64,000 nt of DNA from NCBI RefSeq assembly GCF_024749285.1, contig NZ_CP087196.1:744001-808000 (forward strand), in the 5' to 3' direction. A program made the translations under genes and the position numbers. Below are positions 47,643 to 57,524 of this stretch, piece by piece. The notes below the pieces were generated by a model that saw only the letters and a list, made by a program, of their open reading frames with translations, ran no database searches and had not been told where the DNA came from. The stretch's first letter is position 1; the number at the start of each line of letters is the position of its first letter. This DNA comes from Pseudomonas sp. B21-015. GTDB taxonomy: Bacteria > Pseudomonadota > Gammaproteobacteria > Pseudomonadales > Pseudomonadaceae.

Positions 47643-48119
47643 ATGACCCTGAAGACCATCGAAGGTACCTTCATCGCCCCTAAAGGCCGCTACGCTTTGG
47701 TAGTGGGCCGTTTCAACAGCTTCGTCGTTGAAAGCCTGGTCAGCGGTGCAGTTGATGCCCTGGTTCGCCATGGCGTGAGCGAAAGCGACATCACCATCAT
47801 CCGTGCGCCTGGCGCCTTCGAAATCCCGCTGGTTGCGCAGAAAGTCGCTCAGAAGGGCGAGTTCGCGGCAATCATCGCCCTGGGCGCGGTCATTCGTGGC
47901 GGTACTCCGCACTTCGAATACGTGGCTGGCGAATGCACCAAGGGCCTGGCCCAGGTGTCCATGGAGTTCGGCGTACCGGTCGCTTTCGGCGTGCTGACCG
48001 TTGATTCCATCGAACAAGCCATCGAACGTTCCGGCACCAAGGCCGGCAACAAAGGCGCTGAAGCTGCCCTGTCCGCCCTGGAAATGGTCAGCCTGCTGGC
48101 GCAGTTGGAGGCCAAGTGA
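47643..48119 (+). CDS. ribH: 6,7-dimethyl-8-ribityllumazine synthase
   Basis: This 158-residue lumazine synthase has [18 protein letters not shown], the PGAFEIP segment and the catalytic histidine region [14 protein letters not shown]. It condenses the products of the RibB and RibD branches. The 90-bp gap after ribB contains a 9-bp hairpin with one G-U pair (47598-47620) of unknown role. Its stop overlaps nusB (GTGA). Confidence 0.97.
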   Translation: MTLKTIEGTFIAPKGRYALVVGRFNSFVVESLVSGAVDALVRHGVSESDITIIRAPGAFEIPLVAQKVAQKGEFAAIIALGAVIRGGTPHFEYVAGECTKGLAQVSMEFGVPVAFGVLTVDSIEQAIERSGTKAGNKGAEAALSALEMVSLLAQLEAK

Positions 48120-48616
48120 TTAGCGACGATAGCGATCGTTTCAACCCGCGCGATCCAAAGCCTGCGGATGCCGGCAAGCCATCGAAAAGCGTCAAGCGTC
48201 GCGAAGCCCGTCAGCTCGCGACTCAGGCACTGTACCAATGGCACATGGCCAAGCAATCGCTGAACGAGATCGAAGCGCAGTTCCGGGTCGATAACGATTT
48301 CAGTGATGTCGACGGCGCCTACTTTCGTGAAATCCTGCATGGGGTTCCAGCGCAGAAGGACAAGATCGACGCGGCTCTCAAGCCTTGCCTGGATCTGACC
48401 ATCGAAGAGCTGGACCCTGTTGAGCTGGCGGTATTGCGCCTGTCCACCTGGGAACTGCTTGAGCGCGTCGACGTGCCGTACCGCGTTGTAATCAACGAAG
48501 GTATCGAACTGGCCAAGGTCTTCGGTTCCACCGACGGCCACAAGTTCGTCAACGGTGTGCTCGACAAGCTGGCCCCGCGTCTGCGTGAAGCTGAAGTGAA
48601 GGCATTCAAGCGCTGA
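48116..48616 (+). CDS. nusB: Transcription antitermination protein NusB
   Basis: This 166-residue all-helical RNA-binding protein has the family start [20 protein letters not shown] and [20 protein letters not shown] near the end. With NusE/S10 it binds boxA in rRNA operons. It has a GTG start overlapping the ribH stop, and an extension of about 25 residues precedes the conserved core. Confidence 0.96.
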   Translation: MISDDSDRFNPRDPKPADAGKPSKSVKRREARQLATQALYQWHMAKQSLNEIEAQFRVDNDFSDVDGAYFREILHGVPAQKDKIDAALKPCLDLTIEELDPVELAVLRLSTWELLERVDVPYRVVINEGIELAKVFGSTDGHKFVNGVLDKLAPRLREAEVKAFKR

Positions 48617-48634
48617 TCGGCGCTTGAATTTGCG

Positions 48635-49600
48635 ATGGGTGAGTTTGAGCTGATCCGCAATTTCTTCGCCGCCGCGCCCTGTGCGCAGGGCGGCGAAGGC
48701 GTTGCCCTCGGGATCGGTGACGACTGCGCCTTGCTGGCTGTTCCCCCCGGGGAGCAGTTGGCGATTTCCACCGATACGCTGGTGGCCGGTGTGCATTTCG
48801 CCGACCCTTGCGACCCGTTTCTGCTCGGTCAGCGCTCGCTGGCTGTGGCTGTCAGTGATCTGGCCGCCATGGGCGCCGCTCCCATTGCCTTTACCCTTGC
48901 CCTGACCTTGCCGACGGTGACCACCGATTGGCTGGAAGCCTTCGCCCGTGGTTTGAACCTCATGGCGCAAAATTGCGGTGTGGCGCTGGTGGGTGGCGAT
49001 ACCACTCGCGGGCCGTTGAGCCTGACCATGACCGTGTTCGGTCGGGTGCCGGTCGGTCTGGCGTTGACCCGCAGCGGCGCACAGCCGGGCGATTTGCTCT
49101 GCGTGGGGGGTGAGTTGGGTAACGGTGCGGGCGCATTGCCGCTGGTGCTCGGCCAGCGAATGGCTGACGCGGCCATCGCTGAGCCGTTGCGTGCCCATTA
49201 CTGGTCGCCGCAACCGCAGCTTGGTCTGGGCATGGCGTTGCGCGGCAGAGCCACTGCGGCGCTGGATATCTCCGACGGCCTGCTCGCCGACTGCGGGCAT
49301 ATTGCCTTGGCGTCGAAAGTCGGGGTTCAGGTAGAGCGCAACAAGCTGCCGTTGTCTAAGGCGCTGCTGGCCTTCCTCGGTCAGTCCGACGCTGAGCAAG
49401 CCGCCCTGAGCGGCGGTGACGATTACGTGCTGGCCTTCACCTTGCCGCCCGCCGAGTTGCCATCGTTGCTGGCGGACGGCTGGCCGATCCATGTGCTTGG
49501 GCAGGTCATAGCAGGGCAGGGAGTGACACTGCTGGACGCCGACGGACACGACATCACCCCGCCAATCCGGGGTTATCAACATTTTCGGGAGACACCGTGA
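48635..49600 (+). CDS. thiL: Thiamine-monophosphate kinase
   Basis: This 321-residue ATP-dependent kinase converts thiamine phosphate to thiamine diphosphate. Hallmarks are IGDDCALL, STDTLVAGVHF, DLAAMGAAPIAFTLALTLP, GGDTTRGPLSLTMTVFG and LDISDGLLAD. The start MGEFELIRNFF lies 19 bp after nusB. The link to nusB and rib genes is typical for gamma-proteobacteria. Confidence 0.97.
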   Translation: MGEFELIRNFFAAAPCAQGGEGVALGIGDDCALLAVPPGEQLAISTDTLVAGVHFADPCDPFLLGQRSLAVAVSDLAAMGAAPIAFTLALTLPTVTTDWLEAFARGLNLMAQNCGVALVGGDTTRGPLSLTMTVFGRVPVGLALTRSGAQPGDLLCVGGELGNGAGALPLVLGQRMADAAIAEPLRAHYWSPQPQLGLGMALRGRATAALDISDGLLADCGHIALASKVGVQVERNKLPLSKALLAFLGQSDAEQAALSGGDDYVLAFTLPPAELPSLLADGWPIHVLGQVIAGQGVTLLDADGHDITPPIRGYQHFRETP

Positions 49601-50100
49601 CAGATCATCCCAAACAGGTCCCGGCAGAGTTCGTGCCGCCATCGGTGTGGCGCAATCCGTGGCATTTCCTGGCGTTCGGCTTCGGCTCGGGCACCCTGCC
49701 AAAAGCGCCGGGCACCTGGGGTTCGTTAGTGGCGTTACCCTTTATTCCGTTGTGGCAGATGCTGCCCGACTGGGGCTACTGGCTGATGCTCGGCCTCACC
49801 ATGCTGTTCGGCTTCTGGCTGTGCGGCAAGGTCGCCGATGATTTGCGTGTGCACGACCATGAAGGCATCGTCTGGGACGAAATGGTCGGAATGTGGATCA
49901 CCCTGTGGCTGGTGCCGGAAGGTTGGTATTGGTTGCTGGCGGGGTTCCTGATGTTCCGCTTCTTCGACATCCTCAAGCCGTGGCCGATTCGCTGGATCGA
50001 CCGGCATGTGCACGGTGGCGTCGGGATCATGCTCGACGACGTACTGGCTGGTGTGTTTGCCTGGTTGGCGATGCAAGGGCTGGTGTGGCTTTTCGCCTGA
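49597..50100 (+). CDS. pgpA: Phosphatidylglycerophosphatase A
   Basis: This 167-residue membrane enzyme removes the terminal phosphate of phosphatidylglycerophosphate. It has the family sequence GFGSGTLPKAPGTWGS, HEGIVWDEMVGMWITL, and about four helices. It starts at GTG overlapping the thiL stop. Its products feed the cardiolipin pathway, whose ClsB-type synthase lies elsewhere in this window. Confidence 0.96.
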   Translation: MTDHPKQVPAEFVPPSVWRNPWHFLAFGFGSGTLPKAPGTWGSLVALPFIPLWQMLPDWGYWLMLGLTMLFGFWLCGKVADDLRVHDHEGIVWDEMVGMWITLWLVPEGWYWLLAGFLMFRFFDILKPWPIRWIDRHVHGGVGIMLDDVLAGVFAWLAMQGLVWLFA

Positions 50101-50122
50101 AGGCTGCAGACGAGGACGAAAA

Positions 50123-50857
50123 ATGGCTCGCTGGTTGATGGTAATGGTTTTCGCGACGTTTTGGTCGCTCGCCCGGGCGAGTGAAGCACCGACGCCGCCG
50201 TCCGTGATTCACCTTGCCAGCGAAGCCTGGGAAGACTTCACCGCCGCCGATGGTCGTGGTTTGGGCTGGGACCTGCTGCGCGAGGTGTTCGAGCCGGCGG
50301 GCGTCAAACTGGATATTCGAATCGAACCGTATACGCGCGCCACGGGCCTGGCACAGCGTGGCGAAGTGGACGCCTGTGTCGGTGCCTATCGGGATGAAGT
50401 CAGCGACGTGCTCTATCCGCGCTGGAGTTTCGATACCGATCCCATCTATGCACTGGGCCTGGCCAGCAATCCGACACCGACCGCGGAAAACCTGGGCAAT
50501 TATCGATTGGTCTGGGTGCGCGGCTACAAGTATCAGGCTTACCTGCCCAACGTGCGGCGCTATAACGAAGTTGTGCGGCGTAGCGGGATTCTGTCGATGC
50601 TGATTCAAAACCGCGTCGACTACTACATCGACGCGCTAGACGAGGTTGACTCCATCGTCAGCCGAGCCAAGGAGCCGTCGCAGTTTCAACGCACGCACAT
50701 CGCGGATTTGCCACTGTACCTGTGCTTCGCCGATACACTCCGGGCACGCCAGCTGATGGCGTTGTTCGATCAGCGCATGGAACTGCTGGTAAAAAGCGGC
50801 CAGCTGAAACCGATCTTCGCAAAGTGGAAACAGCCGTACCCGTTTGGCGCAGACTGA
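50123..50857 (+). CDS. Periplasmic substrate-binding protein (SBP family 3)
   Basis: This 244-residue protein has signal peptide MARWLMVMVFATFWSLARA. It has the type II binding-protein plan with the domain hinge and the late segment YYIDALDEVDSIV. No ABC partners are nearby, and the family often serves amino-acid uptake or sensing. The open frame starts at 50006, but the signal peptide and the GAGGACG site place the start at 50123. Confidence 0.85.
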   Translation: MARWLMVMVFATFWSLARASEAPTPPSVIHLASEAWEDFTAADGRGLGWDLLREVFEPAGVKLDIRIEPYTRATGLAQRGEVDACVGAYRDEVSDVLYPRWSFDTDPIYALGLASNPTPTAENLGNYRLVWVRGYKYQAYLPNVRRYNEVVRRSGILSMLIQNRVDYYIDALDEVDSIVSRAKEPSQFQRTHIADLPLYLCFADTLRARQLMALFDQRMELLVKSGQLKPIFAKWKQPYPFGAD

Positions 50858-50867
50858 ATACGATCAA

Positions 50868-50957
50868 TGTGGGAGTGGGCTTGCTCGCGAAGGCGGACGC
50901 ACATTCAACATATGAGTAGCCTGATACACCGTTTTCGCGAGCAAGCCCGCTCCCACA
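50868..50957. repeat. REP pair between the binding protein and ribA
   Basis: Inverted units (tgtgggagtgggcttgctcg and its partner) lie downstream of the binding-protein gene and separate it from ribA. Confidence 0.88.
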
Positions 50958-50978
50958 GGGCCATTGGCTTGGCCGCTT

Positions 50979-50995
50979 GATCAAACTTTTTGATC
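50979..50995. promoter_or_regulatory. Short perfect palindrome upstream of ribA
   Basis: gatcaaa and tttgatc (50979-50985 and 50989-50995) form a 7-bp stem or operator with a 3-bp centre. It lies in the 135 bp between the REP pair and the ribA start. Its role is unknown. Confidence 0.4.
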
Positions 50996-51092
50996 GTTAT
51001 GGCCGATAATTCAGCCTAAGCGTCTGTAGGAACGTGCTGTTACAATGCCGCCTCTGCGAATCTTCAGTACTTAATAGATCAGGAGCACACCG

Positions 51093-51710
51093 GTGCCTGT
51101 CGTTTTTGTCGCCGCTTCCAAGCTGCCAACGCCTTTTGCGCAATTCACCATGCACGGCTTTCTCGATGAAGAAAACGGGCGCGAGCACGTGGTGCTGAGC
51201 CTGGGTGAGTTCGCCGACGGTGCTCCGGTACTCGGCCGGTTGCACTCCGAATGCCTGACCGGCGATGCCTTGTTCAGCCAGCGTTGCGACTGCGGCTCGC
51301 AGCTTGAGGCGGCGTTGCAGGCGATCGCCCGCGAAGGCCGTGGCGTGTTGCTCTACTTGCGTCAGGAAGGTCGCGGCATTGGCCTGCTGAACAAGATCCG
51401 CGCCTATGAATTGCAGGACGGCGGTGCCGATACGGTTGAAGCCAACGAACGTCTGGGCTTTGCCGCCGACCAGCGCGACTACGCCATGTGCCTGCCGATG
51501 CTGGAGCATCTGGGCGTGAAGTCCCTGCGTCTGATGACCAACAACCCACGCAAGGTCAAAGCCTTGACCGACATGGGCATTGTGGTCGCCGAGCGCGTGC
51601 CGTTGCACACCGGGCACAACCCGCACAACAAACTTTACCTGGCCACCAAGGCCAGCAAGCTTGACCACATGATGGGCAACGAGCATCAGGGCGAGGTTGA
51701 CCGGGCGTGA
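51093..51710 (+). CDS. ribA: GTP cyclohydrolase II
   Basis: This 205-residue enzyme opens GTP, the first step of riboflavin synthesis. The zinc ligands Cys54, Cys65 and Cys67 ([18 protein letters not shown]) and the [18 protein letters not shown] region are intact, in contrast to the C-terminal half of RibBX. GTG start behind AGGAG. It is a separate unit from the ribD-ribH block, after a REP pair. Confidence 0.97.
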   Translation: MPVVFVAASKLPTPFAQFTMHGFLDEENGREHVVLSLGEFADGAPVLGRLHSECLTGDALFSQRCDCGSQLEAALQAIAREGRGVLLYLRQEGRGIGLLNKIRAYELQDGGADTVEANERLGFAADQRDYAMCLPMLEHLGVKSLRLMTNNPRKVKALTDMGIVVAERVPLHTGHNPHNKLYLATKASKLDHMMGNEHQGEVDRA

Positions 51711-52126
51711 CCCGCGCTCAGGTACGGCGGCGACTGTCCGTCAGCTGGTGGCAATACCTGGCGCTGGCCTTGCTGCCGCTGTTCGTGATCAACGGCGTAT
51801 TCGGCCAGAGCGAGGCGATTCTGCCGGTGCTGGCCATGCCGTTGTTCATTGCCGGTGTGGCGTCGATGTTTGTCAGCCTGAAGTTCTTTGGCGGCTACAA
51901 GCACGCGCTGATCGCCACCCAGAAAGCCCTCGACACCCCTGAAGAGCCCGCCGCCTGGATCGCCCTGGCTGCAAAACGCCGCACCGCGTTGCTGGTCGCC
52001 GGTCTGCCTGCCTGGATCGGTGCGCTGGCGGTATTCGTTGGCCTTGAAGCCGTGCCGCTGGTGCTGCTCGCGCTGTCGACCACGGTGCTGTTCTACCTCT
52101 ACCGTATCCCGCGTCAACTCGGCTGA
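51707..52126 (+). CDS. Small conserved membrane protein
   Basis: This 139-residue protein has a basic N-terminus ([16 protein letters not shown]) and four predicted helices in two pairs separated by a cytoplasmic stretch ([21 protein letters not shown]). It is sometimes labelled MFS transporter, but it is far too short for one. GTG overlaps the ribA stop, and its stop overlaps the next ATG (TGATG), so the three genes are coupled. Function is unknown. Confidence 0.85.
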   Translation: MTRAQVRRRLSVSWWQYLALALLPLFVINGVFGQSEAILPVLAMPLFIAGVASMFVSLKFFGGYKHALIATQKALDTPEEPAAWIALAAKRRTALLVAGLPAWIGALAVFVGLEAVPLVLLALSTTVLFYLYRIPRQLG

Positions 52127-52926
52127 TGCGCAAAGTCTGGCTGGCGGTGTTGCTGCTGGCCGTCAGTGGGGCGGCGGTTGCTGTCGAACGGGTTGTCACT
52201 CTGGCACCGTCGCTTTCTGAAATCGTCGTGGAGCTGAACTCGGCTGACCTGCTGGTTGGTGTGCTGGATGCCGGTGAGCGTCCTGCCGAGCTCAAAGACA
52301 TTCCTTCGGTGGGCCGCTATGGCCAGTTGGACATCGAACGATTGCTCAGCCTCAAGCCCGATTTACTGCTGCTCTGGCCGGGCGGTGTGGGGCCGGCTCA
52401 GCGTGAACAGCTCAAACGGCTGAACATTCCCACCTATGTCGTTGAACCTCACAACCTCGAACAACTTACCGTGCAGATCGAGGCAATTGCCACGCAACTC
52501 GGCCGGTCGGAGCGAGGCGTTTCATTGGCTGAGAGTCTGCGTCAACGACTCGATTCCCTGCGCCAGCGCTATCGGAGGAATGAACCGTTACGGGTGTTTT
52601 ATCAAGTCTGGGATCGGCCGCTGTACACCGTTGGCGGCAGCCAGATCATCAGCGATGCGCTTGAAGTGTGTGGCGCGCGCAATGTGTTCGCCAACCTGCC
52701 ACAGCCTGCGCCGCAGGTCAGTGTGGAGGCCGTGTTGCAGCGCAATCCCGAAGTGATTCTGGCCGGTGATCAGGCGCAGCTCGATGCGTGGAAGGCCTGG
52801 CCCCAGGTGACGGCGGTGGCGCGGGGGCAATTGCTGCTGGTGATCGATAAAGGCCTGGAGCGGCCGAGTGGGCAGATGATCGAAGCGACCGCCAAGTTAT
52901 GCCACGCCATCGCACCGGACCGCTGA
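52126..52926 (+). CDS. BtuF-like cobalamin/iron-chelate binding protein
   Basis: This 266-residue periplasmic binding protein of the helical-hinge class (BtuF/FhuD type) has signal peptide [21 protein letters not shown]. It has the family opening VVTLAPSLSEIVVELN and GVLDAGERPAELKDIPSVGRYGQLDIERLLSLKPDLLLLW. Cobalamin is the usual annotation, but no btuCD genes are nearby. It is coupled to the membrane protein gene upstream. Confidence 0.88.
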   Translation: MRKVWLAVLLLAVSGAAVAVERVVTLAPSLSEIVVELNSADLLVGVLDAGERPAELKDIPSVGRYGQLDIERLLSLKPDLLLLWPGGVGPAQREQLKRLNIPTYVVEPHNLEQLTVQIEAIATQLGRSERGVSLAESLRQRLDSLRQRYRRNEPLRVFYQVWDRPLYTVGGSQIISDALEVCGARNVFANLPQPAPQVSVEAVLQRNPEVILAGDQAQLDAWKAWPQVTAVARGQLLLVIDKGLERPSGQMIEATAKLCHAIAPDR

Positions 52927-52940
52927 GACCGAGGTGCCTG

Positions 52941-52965
52941 CTTCGCGAGCAAGCCCGCTCCCACA
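52941..52965. repeat. Single REP unit
   Basis: One unit (cttcgcgagcaagcccgctc plus ccaca) lies between the convergent binding-protein and dxs genes, without its inverted partner. Confidence 0.75.
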
Positions 52966-52999
52966 TTGACCGGGTGGGACGCGGTCAACTGTAGGCGCT

Positions 53000-53080
53000 G
53001 CCGAAGGCTGCGATCTTTTGATTTTGTTTTTCAGATTTGGAGCCGCCGAAGGTCAGGATCAAAAGATCGCAGCCTTCGGC
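53000..53080. repeat. Inverted repeat pair of the gccgaaggctgcgatctttt class, likely dxs terminator
   Basis: Exact 23-bp arms at 53000-53022 and 53058-53080 flank a T- and A-rich loop. It lies 20 bp beyond the dxs stop (53101) and can end transcription from both directions. It is a fourth class of extragenic repeat. Confidence 0.85.
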
Positions 53081-53100
53081 AACTCCTACGGGGAGCGGGA

Positions 53101-54999
53101 TCAGATGTTCAGCAGTTGCAGACGCTGACGCACCGCTTCTTCGATCCCGGCTTCGTCCAGCCCGCATTCGGCCAGCATTTGCGCAGGCTTGGCGTGCTCC
53201 ACATAGGCGTCTGGCAGGCCCAGGTGCAGCATCGACTTGAGGATGTTTTCGCGGGCGAGGAACTCGCTGACCGCGCCACCGGCGCCGCCCATGATCGCAT
53301 TCTCTTCGATGGTCACCAGCAACTCGTGGCTGCCGGCGATTTCGCGAACCAGTGCTTCGTCGAGCGGTTTGACGAAACGCATGTCGACCACCGTCGCATC
53401 CAGCTTCTCGGCGACTTTCAGCGCCTCGGCCAGTTGCACGCCGAACACCAGCAGGGCGACTTTGCTGCCCTGGCGACGAATCACACCCTTGCCGATTTCA
53501 ATCGGTTCGAGGTCTTTCTCTATCGGCGCATTCGGGCCGGTGCCTCGCGGGTAGCGCACGGCCGCCGGGCCGTTGTACAGGTGGCCGGTGCTGAGCATTT
53601 TGCGCAGTTCGTTCTCGTCGCTCGGGGTCATTACCAGCATGCCGGGGATGCAACGCAGGAACGACAAATCGAAGCTGCCCGCGTGCGTCGGGCCGTCTTC
53701 GCCCACCAGGCCTGCGCGGTCGATGGCGAACAGTACGTCGAGGTTTTGCACCGCGACGTCATGGATGAGTTGGTCGTAACCGCGCTGCAGGAAGGTCGAA
53801 TAGATCGCCACCACCGGTTTCGCACCTTCGCAGGCCATGCCGGCAGCGAGGGTCACGGCGTGTTGCTCGGCGATCGCTACGTCGAAATAGCGCAGTGGGA
53901 AACGCTCGCTGAAGGCCACCAGATCGGAGCCTTCCTTCATGGCCGGGGTGATTCCGACCAGTCGCGGGTCGACAGCGGCCATGTCGCACAGCCACTCACC
54001 GAATACTCCGGAATACTTCGGCCCGCCGGCTTTCTTCGGCGCGGCGGCCGGAGCGTCCAGCGGTTCGAGTTTGGTGATGGCGTGGTAACCGATCGGGTCG
54101 ACTTCCGCCGGGGCGAAGCCTTTGCCTTTTTTGGTGACCACATGCAGGAACTGCGGGCCTTTCAGATCGCGCATGTTGCGCAGGGTGGCGATCAGGGTCG
54201 GCAGGTCATGGCCGTCGATCGGGCCGATGTAGTTCCAGCCCAGCTCTTCGAACAGGGTGCCGGGGACCAGCATGCCTTTGGCGTACTCTTCGGTGCGCCG
54301 GGCGATTTCCCAGGCGCCGGGCAGACGCGACAGGACCTTTTTGCTGCCTTCGCGCATGCTGGCGTAAGTGCGGCTGGAAAGGATCTTCGCCAGATAGTTC
54401 GACAGCCCGCCGACGTTGCGCGAGATCGACATGTCGTTGTCGTTGAGGATTACCAGCATGTTGGCGTCCACTTCCGGCGCGTGGTTCAGCGCCTCGAAAG
54501 CCATGCCGGCGGTCAGTGCGCCGTCGCCGATCACCGCGATCGCCTTGCGATCACTGTGTTGCAGGCGGGCAGCAATCGCCATGCCCAGCGCTGCGCTGAT
54601 CGACGTGCTGGAATGGCCGACGCCAAAGGTGTCGTACTCGCTCTCTGAACGACGCGGGAAGGCGGCAATGCCGTCCTTCTGGCGCAGGGTGCTCATGCGC
54701 TCGCGACGGCCGGTGAGGATCTTGTGCGGGTAGGCCTGATGACCCACGTCCCACACCAGCCGGTCGTCCGGGGTGTCGAAGACGTAATGCAACGCGATGG
54801 TCAGCTCGATCACGCCCAGGCCGGCACCGAAATGCCCGCCGGTCTGACCGACCGTGTAGAGCAATTCCAGGCGCAACTCATCGGCCAGGGTTTCCAGCTC
54901 TGCTTCGCCTAACCGGCGCAGGCCGTCCGGCGTGTTGGCACGGTCGAGCAGGGGCGTGGTCGGGCGCTTGCGGGGAATCTCATGAAACGTCGTGGGCAT
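53101..54999 (-). CDS. dxs: 1-deoxy-D-xylulose-5-phosphate synthase
   Basis: This 632-residue thiamine-diphosphate enzyme catalyses the first step of the MEP isoprenoid pathway from pyruvate and glyceraldehyde 3-phosphate. It has the TPP motif [17 protein letters not shown]...NDNDMSIS, the histidine loops [13 protein letters not shown] and GHDLPTLI, and the transketolase C-terminal domain. It is the third gene of the xseB-ispA-dxs unit. Confidence 0.98.
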   Translation of the reverse strand: MPTTFHEIPRKRPTTPLLDRANTPDGLRRLGEAELETLADELRLELLYTVGQTGGHFGAGLGVIELTIALHYVFDTPDDRLVWDVGHQAYPHKILTGRRERMSTLRQKDGIAAFPRRSESEYDTFGVGHSSTSISAALGMAIAARLQHSDRKAIAVIGDGALTAGMAFEALNHAPEVDANMLVILNDNDMSISRNVGGLSNYLAKILSSRTYASMREGSKKVLSRLPGAWEIARRTEEYAKGMLVPGTLFEELGWNYIGPIDGHDLPTLIATLRNMRDLKGPQFLHVVTKKGKGFAPAEVDPIGYHAITKLEPLDAPAAAPKKAGGPKYSGVFGEWLCDMAAVDPRLVGITPAMKEGSDLVAFSERFPLRYFDVAIAEQHAVTLAAGMACEGAKPVVAIYSTFLQRGYDQLIHDVAVQNLDVLFAIDRAGLVGEDGPTHAGSFDLSFLRCIPGMLVMTPSDENELRKMLSTGHLYNGPAAVRYPRGTGPNAPIEKDLEPIEIGKGVIRRQGSKVALLVFGVQLAEALKVAEKLDATVVDMRFVKPLDEALVREIAGSHELLVTIEENAIMGGAGGAVSEFLARENILKSMLHLGLPDAYVEHAKPAQMLAECGLDEAGIEEAVRQRLQLLNI

Positions 55000-55090
55000 C
55001 AGGCGAATCGTTATAGGTATAAAAGATGCGGCAGTTTACCTGATGCATCGCCCCCTGCCCACGCGTTGGTCTTTTTTGGCGAGTACGCCG

Positions 55091-55978
55091 TCAGCTGCGG
55101 CGATCGACGATGTACCGAGCCAGATCGCGCAATGGCTCGGCCGCCGCGTCAAACGGTCGCAGCGCGTGCAGGGCCTGGTCGCGCAGTTCCAGGGCATAGA
55201 CCTTGGCCGCGTCGAGGCCGAGCAGGGCCGGGTAGGTCGGCTTGTCCCGGGCGATGTCGGCACCCTGGCGTTTGCCGAGGGTTTCGGTGTCACTTTCGAC
55301 GTCGAGAATGTCGTCCTGGACCTGAAATGCCAGACCGATGGCCTGTGCATAACTGTGCAGGGACTTCAGTTCGTCCTTCTCGGCATGACCGCTGGCCAGG
55401 GCGCCGAGTTTGACGCTGACCTCGATCAACGCACCGGTCTTGTGCCGATGCATGTATTCAAGGGCTTTTTGATCGAGCTTCAGACCCACCGAGCCGAGGT
55501 CGATGGCTTGCCCGCCGACCATCCCCGCCGGACCTGCCGCCAACGCCAGAGCGCTGACCATCTGCAGACGGGTTTCAGCGTCCGAGCTGCTCAGGCGCGG
55601 GTCGAGCAGGGCGCTGAAGGCCAGGCTCTGCAAACCGTCGCCGGCGAGGATCGCACAGGCTTCGTCAAATTTCTTGTGGGTGGTTGGCTGGCCGCGACGC
55701 AGGTCGTCATCGTCCATGGCCGGCAGATCGTCGTGCACCAACGAATAGGCGTGGATCAGCTCAACCGCGCAGGCTGCGCCGTTGGCTTGCTCGGCTTTGC
55801 CGCCCAGTGCTTCACACGCGGCGTAGGCCAGCAACGGACGCACGCGCTTGCCGCCATTCATCACGCTGTAGCGCATGGCTTCATAGAGGCGAGCGAGTTC
55901 AGGGCCTGGCGGGTTGAACAGGGTTTCCAGTGCAGCGTTGACGCGAGCCTGGCTGGTGGCCGAATACGCCGCAATCAT
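55091..55978 (-). CDS. ispA: Farnesyl diphosphate synthase
   Basis: This 295-residue prenyltransferase has the two Asp-rich motifs ([15 protein letters not shown] and DDILDVESD) that bind the allylic substrate through magnesium. It makes the C15 precursor for quinones and undecaprenyl phosphate. It overlaps the xseB stop by 4 bp and precedes dxs by 91 bp. Confidence 0.97.
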   Translation of the reverse strand: MIAAYSATSQARVNAALETLFNPPGPELARLYEAMRYSVMNGGKRVRPLLAYAACEALGGKAEQANGAACAVELIHAYSLVHDDLPAMDDDDLRRGQPTTHKKFDEACAILAGDGLQSLAFSALLDPRLSSSDAETRLQMVSALALAAGPAGMVGGQAIDLGSVGLKLDQKALEYMHRHKTGALIEVSVKLGALASGHAEKDELKSLHSYAQAIGLAFQVQDDILDVESDTETLGKRQGADIARDKPTYPALLGLDAAKVYALELRDQALHALRPFDAAAEPLRDLARYIVDRRS

Positions 55979-56217
55979 TCTGGCTGATCCGCGTCGAAGG
56001 GTTCCTCGGCCAGCTCGCCATCACGCTCGAGCAGCACCTGAACCTTTTGCTCGGCCTGGGCCAGCGCCGCCTGGCAATCGCGGGTCAGACCAATGCCCTG
56101 CTCGAAAGCGGTCAGCGAGTCTTCCAGCGACAATTCGCCGTTCTCCAGACGCTCCACCAGCGTTTGCAGGTCAGCGAGGGATTGTTCGAAATCCAGTGCA
56201 GCTTTTTTGCGGGCCAT
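55975..56217 (-). CDS. xseB: Exodeoxyribonuclease VII small subunit
   Basis: This 80-residue helical protein ([41 protein letters not shown]) matches the XseB family, which with XseA degrades single-stranded DNA. It is the first gene before ispA and dxs, the classical arrangement. Confidence 0.96.
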   Translation of the reverse strand: MARKKAALDFEQSLADLQTLVERLENGELSLEDSLTAFEQGIGLTRDCQAALAQAEQKVQVLLERDGELAEEPFDADQPE

Positions 56218-56697
56218 GGCGGCTATTTCCGGTTGACGTTAAACCGGCGCGACACTAGCAGACATGGGGGGTATGGGCAAATGAGCGGGGTCGTTGGCGC
56301 AGCAGTTCCGGGGTGACAACACACCTTGTGGCGAGGGAGCTTGCTCCCGCTGGGACGCGAAGCGGCCCCAAAACCATACGCCGCGTTTCTTCAGGCACGC
56401 TACGCTGCATTCAGCGAATTGCGACTGCTTCGCAGTCGAGCGGGAGCAAGCTCCCTCGCCACAGAGATATGTCGTCTATAAAGGTAATGGGGGTTATTCG
56501 GCTCACGCCCGACAATCACCGTGATTCCCACCGCAAATATAGATGTATCCGATTGTTAAAAAACCGCCGAATGGCTAATCTTCGCGCCTTCTACGACCCT
56601 ATATTCAGGGTCTTTCTGACGAAACGCAGCTTTTTTGGGTCTGTAACGCGCCGAGGATCGGGCGCAGGGTTTCGTTATGCATGGCAGGAGGCGTCAC
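56218..56697. other. 480-bp divergent intergenic region between xseB and magA
   Basis: It holds promoters of both divergent units, a long inverted repeat (56328-56462), a short imperfect hairpin gaccct/agggtc (56595-56612), and the magA leader. No ORF with a ribosome-binding site was found. I cannot assign promoter boxes with confidence. Confidence 0.6.
56328..56462. repeat. Second copy of the gtggcgagggagcttgctcc inverted repeat
   Basis: Arms begin at 56328 and end at 56462 (21-bp exact complement) and enclose about 93 bp that contain a cgactgcttcgcagtcg fold. Same class as 37008-37098, but with a longer centre. Confidence 0.9.
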
Positions 56698-56701
56698 ATG
56701 C
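56679..56701 (+). promoter_or_regulatory. Hairpin hiding the magA ribosome-binding site
   Basis: gcatg (56679-56683) pairs with catgc (56697-56701), which contains the ATG. The loop carries AGGAGG, so a GGA is exposed in a loop, as in RsmA/CsrA sites. The magA orthologue of P. aeruginosa is reported to be under Gac/Rsm control. Confidence 0.4.
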
Positions 56702-57489
56702 GTTGTGTTCTTTCACTGCTGATCACGCTGGTCTGTGCCCAGGTTGCGTGGGCCGAGCCCACGGCCGAGTTGTCGGAACCGGTGGGCGGCTGGCGCTATC
56801 ACGGCCTGTTGGACCGCAGTGAAAATCCGCGAGTCGCCTATCCCACGCCGCCCATCGACCGGGGCGTGCAGCGCAATCGCACGATGATCGAAGGCCAGCT
56901 CAAGGCCCTCGGCACACTCCGTGGCCCCCATAGCCTGGCGGTCAACGGCAATCCCCTGAATTTGTACACCGACGACCAAGGGCGTTTTGCCCGGCCGTAT
57001 GCGTTCGGCGCCGGCTCCAACAGCGTCGAAGTGCGCAGTTCCGAGGGCAAGTCGCTCAAACGCGTCCAATTCTATGAAGCCAACGACCTGCGCACTCCGG
57101 CGCGGATTCGCGTGGTGCTGGGCTGGGACGACCCCAAGGCCGAACTCGATCTGCACATCATTACGCCCGATGGCCGACATGCGTTCTGGGCTCGCCCGGC
57201 GATGAGCAACGGCGGCGGCCTGGACCCGGACGGGGTCGATGGCCCCGGCCCGGAAATGTTCACCATGACCGCGCCGATGCACGGCACCTACCTGGTTTAC
57301 GTGAACTATTGGGGCAACTTCGGCAGTGGCGGCTATAACTTCGATGAGACCAGCAACCAGAACGAGGTGATCACCTCGCAAATCAATCTGGTGCTCAACG
57401 AAAACACCGTCGACGAAAAACGCGAGACCTTCATCGTGCCTTTGCGGGCGATCGGCGACCTGCTGCTGGTCAAGACTTTCAACTATTAA
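56698..57489 (+). CDS. magA: MagA, DUF2135 periplasmic protein (YfaP family)
   Basis: This 263-residue secreted protein has signal peptide MRCVLSLLITLVCAQVAWA. The body holds a beta-sandwich region (RIRVVLGWDDPKAELDLHIITPDG) and HGTYLVYVNYWGNFGSGGYNFDE, the DUF2135 motif rich in Asp and Gly. It heads the alpha-2-macroglobulin operon. The ATG at 56698 follows AGGAGG by 6 nt; an upstream in-frame start (56677) is less likely. Confidence 0.9.
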   Translation: MRCVLSLLITLVCAQVAWAEPTAELSEPVGGWRYHGLLDRSENPRVAYPTPPIDRGVQRNRTMIEGQLKALGTLRGPHSLAVNGNPLNLYTDDQGRFARPYAFGAGSNSVEVRSSEGKSLKRVQFYEANDLRTPARIRVVLGWDDPKAELDLHIITPDGRHAFWARPAMSNGGGLDPDGVDGPGPEMFTMTAPMHGTYLVYVNYWGNFGSGGYNFDETSNQNEVITSQINLVLNENTVDEKRETFIVPLRAIGDLLLVKTFNY

Positions 57490-57524
57490 ACATCCCGCAC
57501 CACGGATGAATTGGGTTTGTGAAC

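Noticed and set aside
47849..49702. 617-codon minus-strand open frame
   Set aside because: Shadow opposite ribH, nusB and thiL, all of which are clear family members. A second long shadow (46419-48017) lies opposite ribB and ribH.
51707..52126. MFS transporter gene after ribA
   Set aside because: The product is 139 residues with four helices, too short for any MFS protein; kept as unknown membrane protein.
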